Part shown: one piece after another, positions 16,972-25,070 of the stretch
Numbering within the stretch: position 1 is the stretch's first letter
Layout: each line of letters begins with the position of its first letter
NCBI GenBank assembly: GCA_963665705.1
Contig: OY762448.1
Span: 4,030,001 to 4,094,000, forward strand
Direction of reading: 5' to 3'
Length of the DNA stretch: 64,000 nt
Source: Saccharicrinis sp963665705
Lineage (GTDB): Bacteria > Bacteroidota > Bacteroidia > Bacteroidales > Marinilabiliaceae
Notes under the pieces: model-generated
Databases searched by the model: none
Told to the model about the DNA's origin: nothing
Seen by the model: the letters and a program-made list of their open reading frames with translations, nothing else
Position numbers and translations under genes: made by a program

Positions 16972-18837
16972 TTATTCCCTCTTTTCAAATGTTATTGCAA
17001 ACGTAGTTCCTTTGCCTAATTCGGTTTCTATATGAAGTTTGGCATTATTTTCTTTAACAAAACCGCAGACTATCTGCATACCTAAGCCTACACCTTTTTC
17101 GTTTTGAGTGCCGTAGGTACTGTTAATTTTATTAAAGTCGAATAGTTTATCTTTTTGTTCCTGAGTCATACCCACTCCGGTATCACTTATTTTAAGGATG
17201 GTATGGAGTGTTGTATCTTCTGCAGATACCGCAACGCTTCCTCCTGCCGAAGTAAATTTAATGGCATTATTAATCAGGTTACGGATAGTAATTGACAACT
17301 GTATTCTATCAACAAATAAAGTAATTGAAGGTACAATGTTGACACTAACATTAATATTCTTTTTATTGGAGACATGCTTTAGGTGGTCTACCTCAAGTGT
17401 TGCCACATCTTTTAGGTTTACTGTAGTAGGTACAGATTGTTGATCGCCCATTTGATTAACACCCCATTGCAACAGGTTATCGAGTAAATCTAACATGCTC
17501 GCCGATGATGACTTAAGTTCTTTGCCAAGTATTAAGAGTTTATCTACATCATTATGCTCTGAACATATTTCTATTACCTCGGCATAACTGTGAAAGGTGG
17601 CCAGCGGACTGCGTAAATCGTGCGATAAGATGGAGAAAAACTTATTTTTTGTAGCATTGGCATTTTCTAGTTCTTTACGCTGTTGTTCTAATATCACATT
17701 GGTTTTACGACGCTCACGACTGATTTTTAAGATAATGAAAACCAATATCGTTAAAAGAATTAATACCGATATGGCACTTATGGCAATAATTAAATAGCGG
17801 TTTTTATAGGCCTTTTCTTCATCTACTTCTTTTTGTTTTTGTGCTACCTCGTATTTGGTATGCAGGTTGGCTATTTTACGTATGGTTTCTTCGTTATTGA
17901 TACTATCACGATAGGCCACATATTGTTTGTGATGAAAAAATGCCTTTTCAAAGTCTTTCAACTGGTTGTAAATGGTTGATAACCTCAGACTCGCATCGCG
18001 TATTTGTTCTTTTAACCCATGCTTTTGGGCTAACAGTAAGCTTTTATGAGCAGTTTGTTTGGCTTTTTTATATTGCTTGCGTTTAAAATAGACCTCTGCT
18101 AATCCATCTAAATAGGATGATACTGCATAATTATCGCCAATTGGCTCTAGTATTTCAATGGATTTATTTAAGTATATTTCTGCGCTATCAAGTTTGTTTT
18201 GGGCGGTGTAGACAAGGCCGATGTTGCCTTTGGCGTAGGCTAGACCATTTTCATAAGATAATGATTCATATATATTAATTGAGGTATTAAAACAATCTAA
18301 AGCTTTATCAAATTTATTTATGTCTCTATAAAGTTCCCCTAAATTAAGAAACGCAGCAGAAATTCGAATTGAATCCTTTATTGCAGTCAAAATTTTTATT
18401 GATTCAATATATTTTTCTTCTGCTAATATAATGTCACCATTTTTTTTATAAGCTTCTGCCAAAACGTATTTGGACACAGAAATTCCCGCTGAGTCACCAA
18501 GATTTTTATAACATTCCAATGATTTCAACAGGATATTTATTGCATTTGATAAATCTCCTTCTTTTATGAGTGGATATGCTTGTTGAAATAAAAACATTGC
18601 CTCCCAGTTGCTATTACTATTACGTATTGCCACTTCATAACCTAGCTTTGCATATTCAAGTTTTTTTTTATTTTCTTTTGTGTAAAACGATAAATAATAA
18701 TAAGACTCAATTAAAATTGAATCATTGTCTTTAAACAATGTTAGATTACATTTCAAACTATCAATTACTTTAGTTTGGGAGGAAAGATAATCAATACACA
18801 AAGCTGTAAATAAAATTATTGCAATTAATCTATACAT
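16972..18837 (-). CDS. TPR-sensor histidine kinase (kinase 2)
   Basis: Paralogue of kinase 1. The frame is open up to 19113, but I start at ATG 18837: this gives a hydrophobic N-terminus (MYRLIAIILFTALCIDYL) and a 621-residue protein that aligns with kinase 1 without gaps, whereas the extra 92 residues would run back through the upstream gene's sequence. Same layout: signal segment, TPRs (about 60-310), TM (about 348-370), HisKA His at 406, HATPase_c. Near-identity to kinase 1 starts at Tyr201 (YAKGNIG). The 123-residue gene ends 61 bases upstream, so an operon is likely. No cognate response regulator is adjacent. Confidence 0.92.
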   Translation of the reverse strand: MYRLIAIILFTALCIDYLSSQTKVIDSLKCNLTLFKDNDSILIESYYYLSFYTKENKKKLEYAKLGYEVAIRNSNSNWEAMFLFQQAYPLIKEGDLSNAINILLKSLECYKNLGDSAGISVSKYVLAEAYKKNGDIILAEEKYIESIKILTAIKDSIRISAAFLNLGELYRDINKFDKALDCFNTSINIYESLSYENGLAYAKGNIGLVYTAQNKLDSAEIYLNKSIEILEPIGDNYAVSSYLDGLAEVYFKRKQYKKAKQTAHKSLLLAQKHGLKEQIRDASLRLSTIYNQLKDFEKAFFHHKQYVAYRDSINNEETIRKIANLHTKYEVAQKQKEVDEEKAYKNRYLIIAISAISVLILLTILVFIILKISRERRKTNVILEQQRKELENANATKNKFFSILSHDLRSPLATFHSYAEVIEICSEHNDVDKLLILGKELKSSSASMLDLLDNLLQWGVNQMGDQQSVPTTVNLKDVATLEVDHLKHVSNKKNINVSVNIVPSITLFVDRIQLSITIRNLINNAIKFTSAGGSVAVSAEDTTLHTILKISDTGVGMTQEQKDKLFDFNKINSTYGTQNEKGVGLGMQIVCGFVKENNAKLHIETELGKGTTFAITFEKRE

Positions 18838-18898
18838 TATATGTAAATGATTAAACAAAAGAGATTGCATTATGTAATACAATCTCACAAATACAAAT

Positions 18899-19270
18899 TT
18901 AAGGCTTAGGTGGTAAAACTTCGATTTCAGGATCATCAGTAATCTTACTACCATCCTTATAAATAAAGTCAATATTATAAGATTCTTCACCTGAAGCAGT
19001 TTTAGAAATAACTCCGGTCCAATCAGTTGATCCGTTTTCGCTATGTGGATCTGTAGAAAAAATATCCTGACTATCTGATTTTTTGTAGACATTAACAATT
19101 TCCTGGATATCACTATTTTTCATAAGTTTCCAGGTAATAGTACCTCCTGCTTTTACCTTTGAGGTAATGGTTTTATCGTGCTCATGACCTTCATTGTCTT
19201 TTAAATGAAGCACGATTTCATCGCCTTTTTTTACGGCTTTAAGTTCAATAATTACGTTGTTTTCGTCCAT
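18899..19270 (-). CDS. 123-residue beta-rich protein of unknown function upstream of kinase 2
   Basis: No signal peptide or TM segment. The chain is rich in alternating beta-strand patterns (VIIELKAVKKGDEIVLHLKD, GGTITWKL, ESYNIDFIYKDGSKI) and ends in DDPEIEVLPPKP. It looks like a small cytoplasmic beta-sandwich; I cannot assign a named family with confidence. The tail DPE-x-x-x-PPK is shared with the small protein before kinase 1. Its position 61 bases before kinase 2 suggests a functional link, for example as an internal partner or modulator. That is inference. Confidence 0.75.
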   Translation of the reverse strand: MDENNVIIELKAVKKGDEIVLHLKDNEGHEHDKTITSKVKAGGTITWKLMKNSDIQEIVNVYKKSDSQDIFSTDPHSENGSTDWTGVISKTASGEESYNIDFIYKDGSKITDDPEIEVLPPKP

Positions 19271-19506
19271 ATATTAAATGTGTTTTTCAAAAGATTATTA
19301 GGTTGCTAGATTATAAAATCATTAGATTTATTCAATTTATTACTATCATCCAACAAACAACTGTAAGTTTAGTTTTCCTAAAAATAGAATTTTTAAATGT
19401 ATTTGTTGTTAATTCAGAGGTGTTTTTTTTAAACCAACGTAAAAAAACCTGTCAGGATTATTTACATGAAGCAAAGGTTCCGGGTAGGGATTTAGGTTAT
19501 TTGAGT

Positions 19507-19594
19507 TGTCCCTACAGGACGCTGGTAACAATCTTTACAAATTACCCAAGGTGTTACCTTGGGCTGAATTAAATTGGGCTTACAGCACGTGATG
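19507..19594 (-). repeat. REP-like palindrome unit (reverse)
   Basis: GTCCCTACAGGAC, then CCCAAGGTGTTACCTTGGG, then GGGCTTACAGC. Reverse-type unit; the GC-arm changes are compensated within the hairpins. 19271-19506 shows no gene. Confidence 0.75.
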
Positions 19595-19599
19595 TATTA

Positions 19600-19648
19600 A
19601 AAGCCCCCTCTAACTCCCCCCAAATTGGGGAGAACTGATTTACAGCTT
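19600..19648 (+). repeat. Repeat family A copy
   Basis: AAGCCCCCTCTAACTCCCC, then a CAAATTGGGGAG arm and AACTGATTTACAGCTT. It lies between a reverse and a forward REP unit, the same composite order as at 20953-21166. Confidence 0.8.
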
Positions 19649-19678
19649 ATATTTTATTATCCAAGTCAGTCCATTTGT

Positions 19679-19773
19679 ACGTCCTGAAAGGACAACTCAT
19701 TTCAGCCCAATGCAAACGTAGTGGCGCGTTGGGTATAATACATCATGTAAATGGCACCCTGAATGGGCAACTT
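19679..19773 (+). repeat. REP-like palindrome unit (forward)
   Basis: GTCCTGAAAGGAC, CCCAATGC/GCGTTGGG hairpin, then CACCCTGAATGGG. A lone GGGCTTACAGCCC palindrome follows at 19934-19946. Confidence 0.8.
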
Positions 19774-20029
19774 AGTTACATTTTACACTATATTAAACCA
19801 AATTAAAGGTACCGGATTGCAAATCCTATATTGTAATCAAAAGAGGGAATTGCTTGTTAGTGGAAAGCTATCTTACATTTAATCACAAATTTAAAACACG
19901 GATCACAGATCCGCGCTAACTGGTAATTAAACTGGGCTTACAGCCCGAATGTACGGGAAGGCAAAGCTTAAATTGTGCCTGAAATTAAACTAGATATATG
20001 TTTTGCAATAATACTTGCGATTTTGCATA

Positions 20030-20125
20030 ACGTCCTGAAAGGACAACTCATTTCAGCCCAATGCAAACGTAGTGACGCGTTGGGTATGATACAACATGTT
20101 AATGGCGCCCTGAAGGGGCAACTTA
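20030..20125 (+). repeat. REP-like palindrome unit directly upstream of the RAYT gene
   Basis: GTCCTGAAAGGAC, CCCAATGC/GCGTTGGG hairpin, GCCCTGAAGGGGC. It ends 53 bases before the transposase ATG. Confidence 0.8.
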
Positions 20126-20177
20126 CTATAATTATTATTTATATATTAGTATTTAATTAATTTAAAGCACATTACCA

Positions 20178-20633
20178 ATGTCACAATCTTTATCCAAACT
20201 ATTTGTTCATATCATCTTTCATGTTAAAGATCCTAACAATACATACATTAAAAAATCCGATCAACCTATGCTCTATAAATATATAGGTTCAATTATTAAG
20301 GATAATGAATCGATTCCTATAATAATTAATGGAACTGAAAATCATATCCATATACTTTGCGTTCAATCGAAAAATATTGCATTGTCGAAATTGGTGGAAG
20401 AAATCAAACGTCATAGTAGTCGATGGTTAAAACAGAACGACGATTTTTACAGGGTCTTTACATGGCAAGGCGGATATGGTGGTTTTTCGGTTAGTCCATC
20501 GTTACATGATAAAACATACCGTTACATTCAGAACCAGGAGAAACATCATAAGATATTATCGTTTAGAGAAGAATATATTTTGTTTTTGAAAGAATATGGT
20601 ATTGAATACAATCAAGAGTTTTTGTGGAAATAA
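20178..20633 (+). CDS. REP-associated IS200/IS605-like Y1 transposase (RAYT)
   Basis: 151-residue HUH single-strand DNA transposase. The HUH motif is HIH at residues 56-58 (GTENHIHIL) and the likely nucleophile is Tyr116 in YRYIQNQEKHHK, both normal for TnpA of the IS200 group. There is no tnpB. REP-like hairpins flank it within 60 bases on the left and 10 bases on the right, and the same hairpins recur across 14.4-23.3 kb, which is the usual picture for a domesticated RAYT that moves REP units rather than itself. A second gene of this type starts at 63932. Confidence 0.9.
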   Translation: MSQSLSKLFVHIIFHVKDPNNTYIKKSDQPMLYKYIGSIIKDNESIPIIINGTENHIHILCVQSKNIALSKLVEEIKRHSSRWLKQNDDFYRVFTWQGGYGGFSVSPSLHDKTYRYIQNQEKHHKILSFREEYILFLKEYGIEYNQEFLWK

Positions 20634-20641
20634 GATTGAGC

Positions 20642-20733
20642 TGCCCTTACAGGGCGCATGTAATGAACCTTATGAATATTCCCATGGCGTTGCCATGGGC
20701 TGAATTGAATTGGGCTTACAGCCCGGGATGTGC
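20642..20733 (-). repeat. REP-like palindrome unit directly downstream of the RAYT gene
   Basis: GCCCTTACAGGGC, CCCATGGCGTTGCCATGGG, GGGCTTACAGCCC. Reverse-type unit starting nine bases after the transposase stop. Confidence 0.8.
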
Positions 20734-20837
20734 ATTAAGGTTAGTTTTAATATCAACATTAATTTATTTATCTACACATTTTATTAATCTATAATTTATT
20801 GGTTATCATATCTAATTGCATTTGTATATAAACACAC

Positions 20838-20933
20838 ACGCCCTGGAAGGGCAACTTAATTCAGCCCAATGCAAACGTAGTGACGCATTGGGTAACTAAT
20901 ACGCAACGCCAATTGCGCCCTGTAAGGGCAACT
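20838..20933 (+). repeat. REP-like palindrome unit (forward)
   Basis: GCCCTGGAAGGGC, CCCAATGC/GCATTGGG hairpin, GCCCTGTAAGGGC. Confidence 0.8.
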
Positions 20934-20952
20934 CAAAATAGTTAGTTATAAG

Positions 20953-21043
20953 TTGTCCTTACAGGGCGCAAAAGTGAAATGTATAAATATTCCCATAGTC
21001 TGCCATGGGCTGAATTGAATTGGGCTTACAGCCCGGGATGTGC
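20953..21043 (-). repeat. REP-like palindrome unit (reverse)
   Basis: GTCCTTACAGGGC, CCCATAGTCTGCCATGGG (one arm decayed), GGGCTTACAGCCC. Confidence 0.75.
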
Positions 21044-21046
21044 ATA

Positions 21047-21096
21047 AAAGCCCCCTCTAACTCCCCCAAATTGGGGAGAACTGATTTCCAGCTTTT
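21047..21096 (+). repeat. Repeat family A copy
   Basis: GCCCCCTCTAACTCCCCC, then AAATTGGGGAGAACTGATTT and CCAGCTTT. Together with the units on each side it duplicates the composite at 19507-19773. Confidence 0.8.
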
Positions 21097-21120
21097 ATTT
21101 ATTCTCCAAGTCAGACCATT

Positions 21121-21166
21121 TGTACGTCCTGAAAGGACAGCTTATTTCAGCCCAATGCAAACGTAG
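21121..21166 (+). repeat. Left half of a REP unit interrupted by IS66
   Basis: GTCCTGAAAGGAC and CCCAATGCAAACGTAG; the second arm of the hairpin is found at 23242 after the insertion sequence. The last eight bases, AAACGTAG (21159-21166), are the target-site duplication. Confidence 0.85.
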
Positions 21167-21251
21167 GTAAGCGTCTCCACGATAACGTATAGTTTTATGT
21201 GATAAAACTTTGAAGCTTTGTATCCTTATTTTTCACATCAAAGGATACATT

Positions 21252-21614
21252 ATGGTTTTTAATTTCACAGAGGATACACGTTTTTACTTTTTTCACGAAC
21301 CCGTTGATATGCGAAAAGGAATTCATTCACTTTATCACCTGGTAAAAACTTCAGGAAATATGAATGCGCTCAATGGTGATGGTTATGTCTTCATTGGCAG
21401 GACTCGAAAATCTATCAAGGTACTAAGATGGCAAAGAGAAGGATTTGTTCTTTATAACAAGAAACTGGAATTAGGATGTTATACACTTCCACAACAGTTA
21501 AGAGACGGTGCTTTTACTGAGCTTGAACAGGATATTTTAGACAAAATGGTAAATTGCGTAAAGCACAAAAGTAGTTCTAATGAATTACGGATAAAAGCCC
21601 AGTTAACACTCTAA
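21252..21614 (+). CDS. tnpB: IS66 TnpB accessory protein
   Basis: 120 residues from ATG 21252 (MVFNFTEDTRFYFFHEPVDM). It carries the IS66 Orf2 signature: VDMRKGIHSLYHLV near 18-31 and VFIGRTRKSIKVLRWQREGF, matching the F-x-N-R-x-R-D-R-x-K-x-L-x-W pattern. Its exact role in transposition is not settled, although it is needed in studied IS66 members. The in-frame start at 21210 would lie too near the IS end to be preferred. Confidence 0.9.
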   Translation: MVFNFTEDTRFYFFHEPVDMRKGIHSLYHLVKTSGNMNALNGDGYVFIGRTRKSIKVLRWQREGFVLYNKKLELGCYTLPQQLRDGAFTELEQDILDKMVNCVKHKSSSNELRIKAQLTL

Positions 21615-21630
21615 TACATAGTGACAAAAG

Positions 21631-21676
21631 ACGAAAATAGTGCGAATTTTTCATGGTAAAATCGCACTATTTTCGT
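21631..21676 (+). other. 15-bp perfect inverted repeat between tnpB and tnpC
   Basis: ACGAAAATAGTGCGA (21631-21645) pairs perfectly with TCGCACTATTTTCGT (21662-21676), with a 16-base loop. It ends 11 bases before the tnpC ATG and could block or time translation or transcription of the transposase. Confidence 0.8.
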
Positions 21677-21687
21677 ATCTTTATGCC

Positions 21688-23160
21688 ATGACAGACAGGG
21701 AGTTAGCCATATTATTACAGCAGCAGGTTTCAGAATTAACAGTTACAATTGTTTCTTTAACAAAAACCATAGAAGAGCAATCTAAAGAGCTAACAGCCCT
21801 AAAGGAGGCTATCTTAGAGAAGGATAAAGATAGCGCACATCTGAAGCGCTTTGCGAATATTAACCTTCCTAAAAAGACCGAAAAACGAAAGAATACAACA
21901 CCTGTACCTGCGAATACACCTAAAGCTCCCACTCCCAAACAAAGAGGTAATAATGGAGCCAAAAGAAAAGTATACGATAATATCGAAGAGCTTGTAGAAG
22001 AAGTTATGCCGTCCGATGCTAGCTTTGACGAAAAGGCTGCTGTTTACCTGTTTTACCGCGATGTGATAAGATATGAGTATATTCCACCTCGTCTTATCAA
22101 ACATATTTACCGCTGTAAAAAATATAGAATGGGTGATGATTTTTTCGAGGGCAGAGCCCCTATGACTCCTTTCATGAATTCTAATTTTGACAGCTCGTTA
22201 CTGGCACACCTTATTCAACAAAGATATGTGTATAGCTTGCCAGTTGAACGCATCAATAAATACCTAAATGAGATGGGCATTGACATGCCTAAGGCAACCA
22301 CTCATGGATTAATTGAAAAATCAGCAGGGTTACTTGATAGATTAATGCCAGTACTCAAAAATGCTATTTTAGCTGATTCCTATATTCATTTTGACGAAAC
22401 CTACCATACGATATTAGGTGGTGACAAAGGAAGTCGCAAGGGCTACTTTTGGAGTGCTTTTTCTCACCAAAACAATTTAATACAGTTCATTTATGAAAAT
22501 GGTTCACGAAGCAAGACGGTGTTCACGGATTATCTACCTAGGGATTATAAAGGTGTGGTACAGACTGACGGATATAGTTCTTACAAAGTATTAGAGGGAT
22601 GGGATTATCCCAAGGCAATACGCTTAGGTTGTGTTCAACACTGCAAAAGAAAATTTATAGAGATTCAGGAGCAACCCGAAGCACAAGAAGTTATTGATCT
22701 ATACAATCAATTTTATATCATCCGTAAGAAAAAGCCAAAAGAAAAATGGAAAGAGGCTTCCCTAAAAGTATACAAGAAGTTAGAAAATAAACTCAGAGAC
22801 ATAGAAAGAGATTCCGGGGTATTGCCTAACCACATATTAACTAAAGCTGCAGCTTACTGCCTGAATGAACTAGAGTCCATATACAACATCATCATATCTA
22901 CCGAATACGATCTGGATAATAATATAATTGAACGACCTATGCGCTATATCAGCCTTAGTCGTCGTAATTCACTTTTTTGTGGTTCTAATGCAGGGGCCAC
23001 CAGAACAGCTACACTTTATTCTCTAGCTATATCATGTAGATTGAATAATATAAATACATTTTCCTACTTCAAGGATGTTATGCAGCGTTTAGCAGAAAGT
23101 CCAACAATGACAAATGAACAATTACGCAACTTGCTTCCTGATAGGTGGGCGGATCAATAA
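21688..23160 (+). CDS. tnpC: IS66 TnpC transposase
   Basis: DDE transposase of 490 residues from ATG 21688 (MTDRELAILL). Order: N-terminal coiled coil (about 5-55), Lys/Pro-rich linker, a degenerate zinc-finger region, then the DDE_Tnp_IS66 domain. Likely catalytic residues are Asp236 (IHFDETYH), Asp294 (VQTDGYSSY) and Glu415 (NIIERPMR), followed by the conserved C-terminal block LFCGSNAGATRTATLYSL. No frameshift or stop interrupts it, so the element may be active. The alternative start at 21640 would lie inside the hairpin. Confidence 0.93.
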   Translation: MTDRELAILLQQQVSELTVTIVSLTKTIEEQSKELTALKEAILEKDKDSAHLKRFANINLPKKTEKRKNTTPVPANTPKAPTPKQRGNNGAKRKVYDNIEELVEEVMPSDASFDEKAAVYLFYRDVIRYEYIPPRLIKHIYRCKKYRMGDDFFEGRAPMTPFMNSNFDSSLLAHLIQQRYVYSLPVERINKYLNEMGIDMPKATTHGLIEKSAGLLDRLMPVLKNAILADSYIHFDETYHTILGGDKGSRKGYFWSAFSHQNNLIQFIYENGSRSKTVFTDYLPRDYKGVVQTDGYSSYKVLEGWDYPKAIRLGCVQHCKRKFIEIQEQPEAQEVIDLYNQFYIIRKKKPKEKWKEASLKVYKKLENKLRDIERDSGVLPNHILTKAAAYCLNELESIYNIIISTEYDLDNNIIERPMRYISLSRRNSLFCGSNAGATRTATLYSLAISCRLNNINTFSYFKDVMQRLAESPTMTNEQLRNLLPDRWADQ

Positions 23161-23241
23161 TAAAAAACGCCACATCAAAATAACGAATCAATTTGATGGG
23201 GCTTTTTTTGAGGGGCGACGCGGAGACGGATACAAACGTAG

Positions 23242-23293
23242 TGACGCGTTGGGTATGATACAACATGTTAATGGCGCCCTGAAGGGGCAACTT
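23242..23293 (+). repeat. Right half of the REP unit interrupted by IS66
   Basis: TGACGCGTTGGG completes the hairpin begun at 21151, followed by GCGCCCTGAAGGGGC. The rest of 23294-23506 is AT-rich, with a short TTTGATGTGAG direct repeat near 23386-23405 and nothing else I can name. Confidence 0.8.
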
Positions 23294-23506
23294 AATTACA
23301 TTATAGTACCCAAAAGATATAATAGTTATAAATAAATCACATTTTATACACATCTTACTCATTTATAATTGACTTTATTGTGACTTTGATGTGAGTTTGA
23401 TGTGAGTTTAATATCCAATTAATACTGCTATAAACCAATAGTGATGTAAAGTGATTATAGATTATTATAGTGATGTATGTATAAACTTTCTTAAGTTTAA
23501 TATTTA

Positions 23507-23526
23507 TAACCCAAGTTCGATTAAAA
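23507..23526 (+). repeat. Solo end of the MITE-like element
   Basis: TAACCCAAGTTCGATTAAAA matches the left end of the element at 12137 apart from two or three positions. No partner end was found nearby, so it is a remnant or a short form. Confidence 0.5.
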
Positions 23527-23550
23527 CTGGTCAGAATTATGGTTTTAGCC

Positions 23551-23590
23551 AAAAAAAAGGGTTCTTACAATAATTGTAAGAACCCTTTGC
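23551..23590 (-). terminator. Terminator of the RND efflux operon
   Basis: On the minus strand GGGTTCTTACAAT and ATTGTAAGAACCC form a 13-bp perfect stem followed by eight T, about 60 bases after the stop at 23648. Confidence 0.88.
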
Positions 23591-23647
23591 AATTAAACTA
23601 TATAACTAGGTTAAAATTGATATTTGTATTCCATTACTGAAAACAAA

Positions 23648-25066
23648 TCAATTCTTCCCTCCACCTAATGCTTTATATAAATCAACTGAATAATTTAATT
23701 GCTCCAGCTTATCAGTAACCTGACTTAATTGAGCAGAAAGTAAACTTTGTTGAGCACTTAATACTTCAACGTAATTGGCTTCACCTGCTTTTAATAGTTC
23801 CTGAGTAAAATCAACAGCATTAGTCAAAGCATCGATTTGTTTGATGCGTAAACTATTTTTATTTACTGATGATTTAAAACTAAATAATATATCCGAAACT
23901 TCTTGTCCGGCTGCCAATACTGTATTTTTAAATGTCAATAAAGCCTCTTCCTGTTGTGATTTAGCAATGGCTAAATTACCTCGTAGTTGTTTTTTGTAGA
24001 AAATAGGCTGAGCTATTCCTGCAACAAAATTAGCGGCTATGTTTTCTGGTTTAAAGAAATCTGATAACTCAGTACCATTATATCCTAAAAAGCCACTGCT
24101 TAAAGTAATACTTGGATATAAACTTGCCTGTGCTGCATTTGTAGCCTCAAAAGCGGCTCTAAATGATAATTCAGCACTTAACACATCAGGACGCTTAGAC
24201 AATAATTGAGCCGGAACACCGTATTTCAACTCTGTTGGAACAGATTGCTGACTGATCGCATTACGAGAAATTGCACCAGATGTTCTTCCCAATAAAATAC
24301 ACAAGGCATTTTCCTGCTGATGAATTTGATCTTCGATAGTATAAACAGATAATTGCGTACTATACAATAAAGCATTACTCTGCTCTACCGCAGCACCAGT
24401 TGTTTGTCCAGCATCTTTTAGTGCCTGCATAGTTTCAGCACTTTGCGAGAGTAATCCTATGGTTTCTTTTGTTACTCTTAACTGTTCATCCAACGACATT
24501 AAAGCATAGTACAATTGAGCCACTCCTGCAACAACATTTGTTTGTACCAGCTTTTTATATTCCAAGGTATTTAACAAACTTGCATAACGTGACTTTTTGG
24601 TACTATTTAACTTTCCCCATGCATCTATCTCCCACGAAGTAGTTAAACCTAAATTTAAAGTATTGGAATTATAACCCAATACTTTTGTATTACCTCCATC
24701 AATACTATACAATGTATATTCATCTTGCGCTGCAACACTCAATGTAGGTAGTTTAGCAGCTTTCGCCATTGAAAAATTTGCCTCTGACTGCTTAATACGT
24801 TCAATAGCAACTTTCATATCCAGATTATTATTCAAAGCTTCCTGAATTAATTGCTTTAGTATATCATCGCTAAAATACTCCTGCCATGGAATATCAGCTA
24901 TAGTAGTCGAATCTGAGAGATTTAAATTCTCATCTCTGATTAAATCCTTTGTATCTACATTTAAATCAGATACATTTTTGCTTGTACGGCATGAGCTCAT
25001 TCCAATAGCTATAAAAACAGCTATCAGAATGGCACTTTTGCCTGTATATTTTATTTTTTTATGCAT
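23648..25066 (-). CDS. Outer-membrane efflux lipoprotein, TolC/OprM (NodT) family
   Basis: 472 residues from ATG 25066, the exit duct of the tripartite pump. The N-terminus is a lipoprotein signal with Cys26 (IAIGMSSC). Two outer-membrane efflux repeats follow, with the NNNLDMKVAIERIKQSEANF start pattern and the conserved PSITLSSGFLGYNG and LLSKRPDVLSAELSFRAA segments of the OprM/NodT group. The start lies five bases after the stop of the RND gene, so translation is probably coupled; the frame further upstream (to 25111) overlaps the RND gene and has no signal peptide. Last gene of the operon. Confidence 0.93.
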   Translation of the reverse strand: MHKKIKYTGKSAILIAVFIAIGMSSCRTSKNVSDLNVDTKDLIRDENLNLSDSTTIADIPWQEYFSDDILKQLIQEALNNNLDMKVAIERIKQSEANFSMAKAAKLPTLSVAAQDEYTLYSIDGGNTKVLGYNSNTLNLGLTTSWEIDAWGKLNSTKKSRYASLLNTLEYKKLVQTNVVAGVAQLYYALMSLDEQLRVTKETIGLLSQSAETMQALKDAGQTTGAAVEQSNALLYSTQLSVYTIEDQIHQQENALCILLGRTSGAISRNAISQQSVPTELKYGVPAQLLSKRPDVLSAELSFRAAFEATNAAQASLYPSITLSSGFLGYNGTELSDFFKPENIAANFVAGIAQPIFYKKQLRGNLAIAKSQQEEALLTFKNTVLAAGQEVSDILFSFKSSVNKNSLRIKQIDALTNAVDFTQELLKAGEANYVEVLSAQQSLLSAQLSQVTDKLEQLNYSVDLYKALGGGKN

Positions 25067-25070
25067 CGTA

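Larger units (their letters stand above)
21167..23233 (+). mobile_element. IS66-family insertion sequence, complete, 2067 bp
   Basis: The left end reads GTAAGCGTCTCCACG and the reverse complement of the right end reads GTATCCGTCTCCGCG, matching the GTAA-type ends of IS66. An 8-bp direct repeat AAACGTAG flanks it (21159-21166 and 23234-23241), the usual duplication size. It carries tnpB and tnpC; there is no tnpA. Both frames are intact and the duplication is unmutated, so the insertion is likely recent. Confidence 0.93.

Noticed and set aside
18838..19113. N-terminal extension of kinase 2 by 92 residues
   Set aside because: It overlaps the 123-residue gene in another frame, destroys the hydrophobic N-terminus and is not matched in kinase 1, which aligns from residue 1 with the ATG at 18837.
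19303..20160. Open frames at 19303-19572 and 19975-20160
   Set aside because: Both run through REP palindromes; the same peptide (RSDALGMIQHVNGALKGQL) recurs after IS66 because the DNA repeat recurs, not because of a gene.
14385..21166. CRISPR array
   Set aside because: The repeats are palindromic REP units in both orientations with irregular spacing and no unique equal-length spacers; no cas genes.
23114..23335. Open frame across the IS66 right end
   Set aside because: Joins transposon end and REP sequence out of frame with tnpC; no start context or protein signal.
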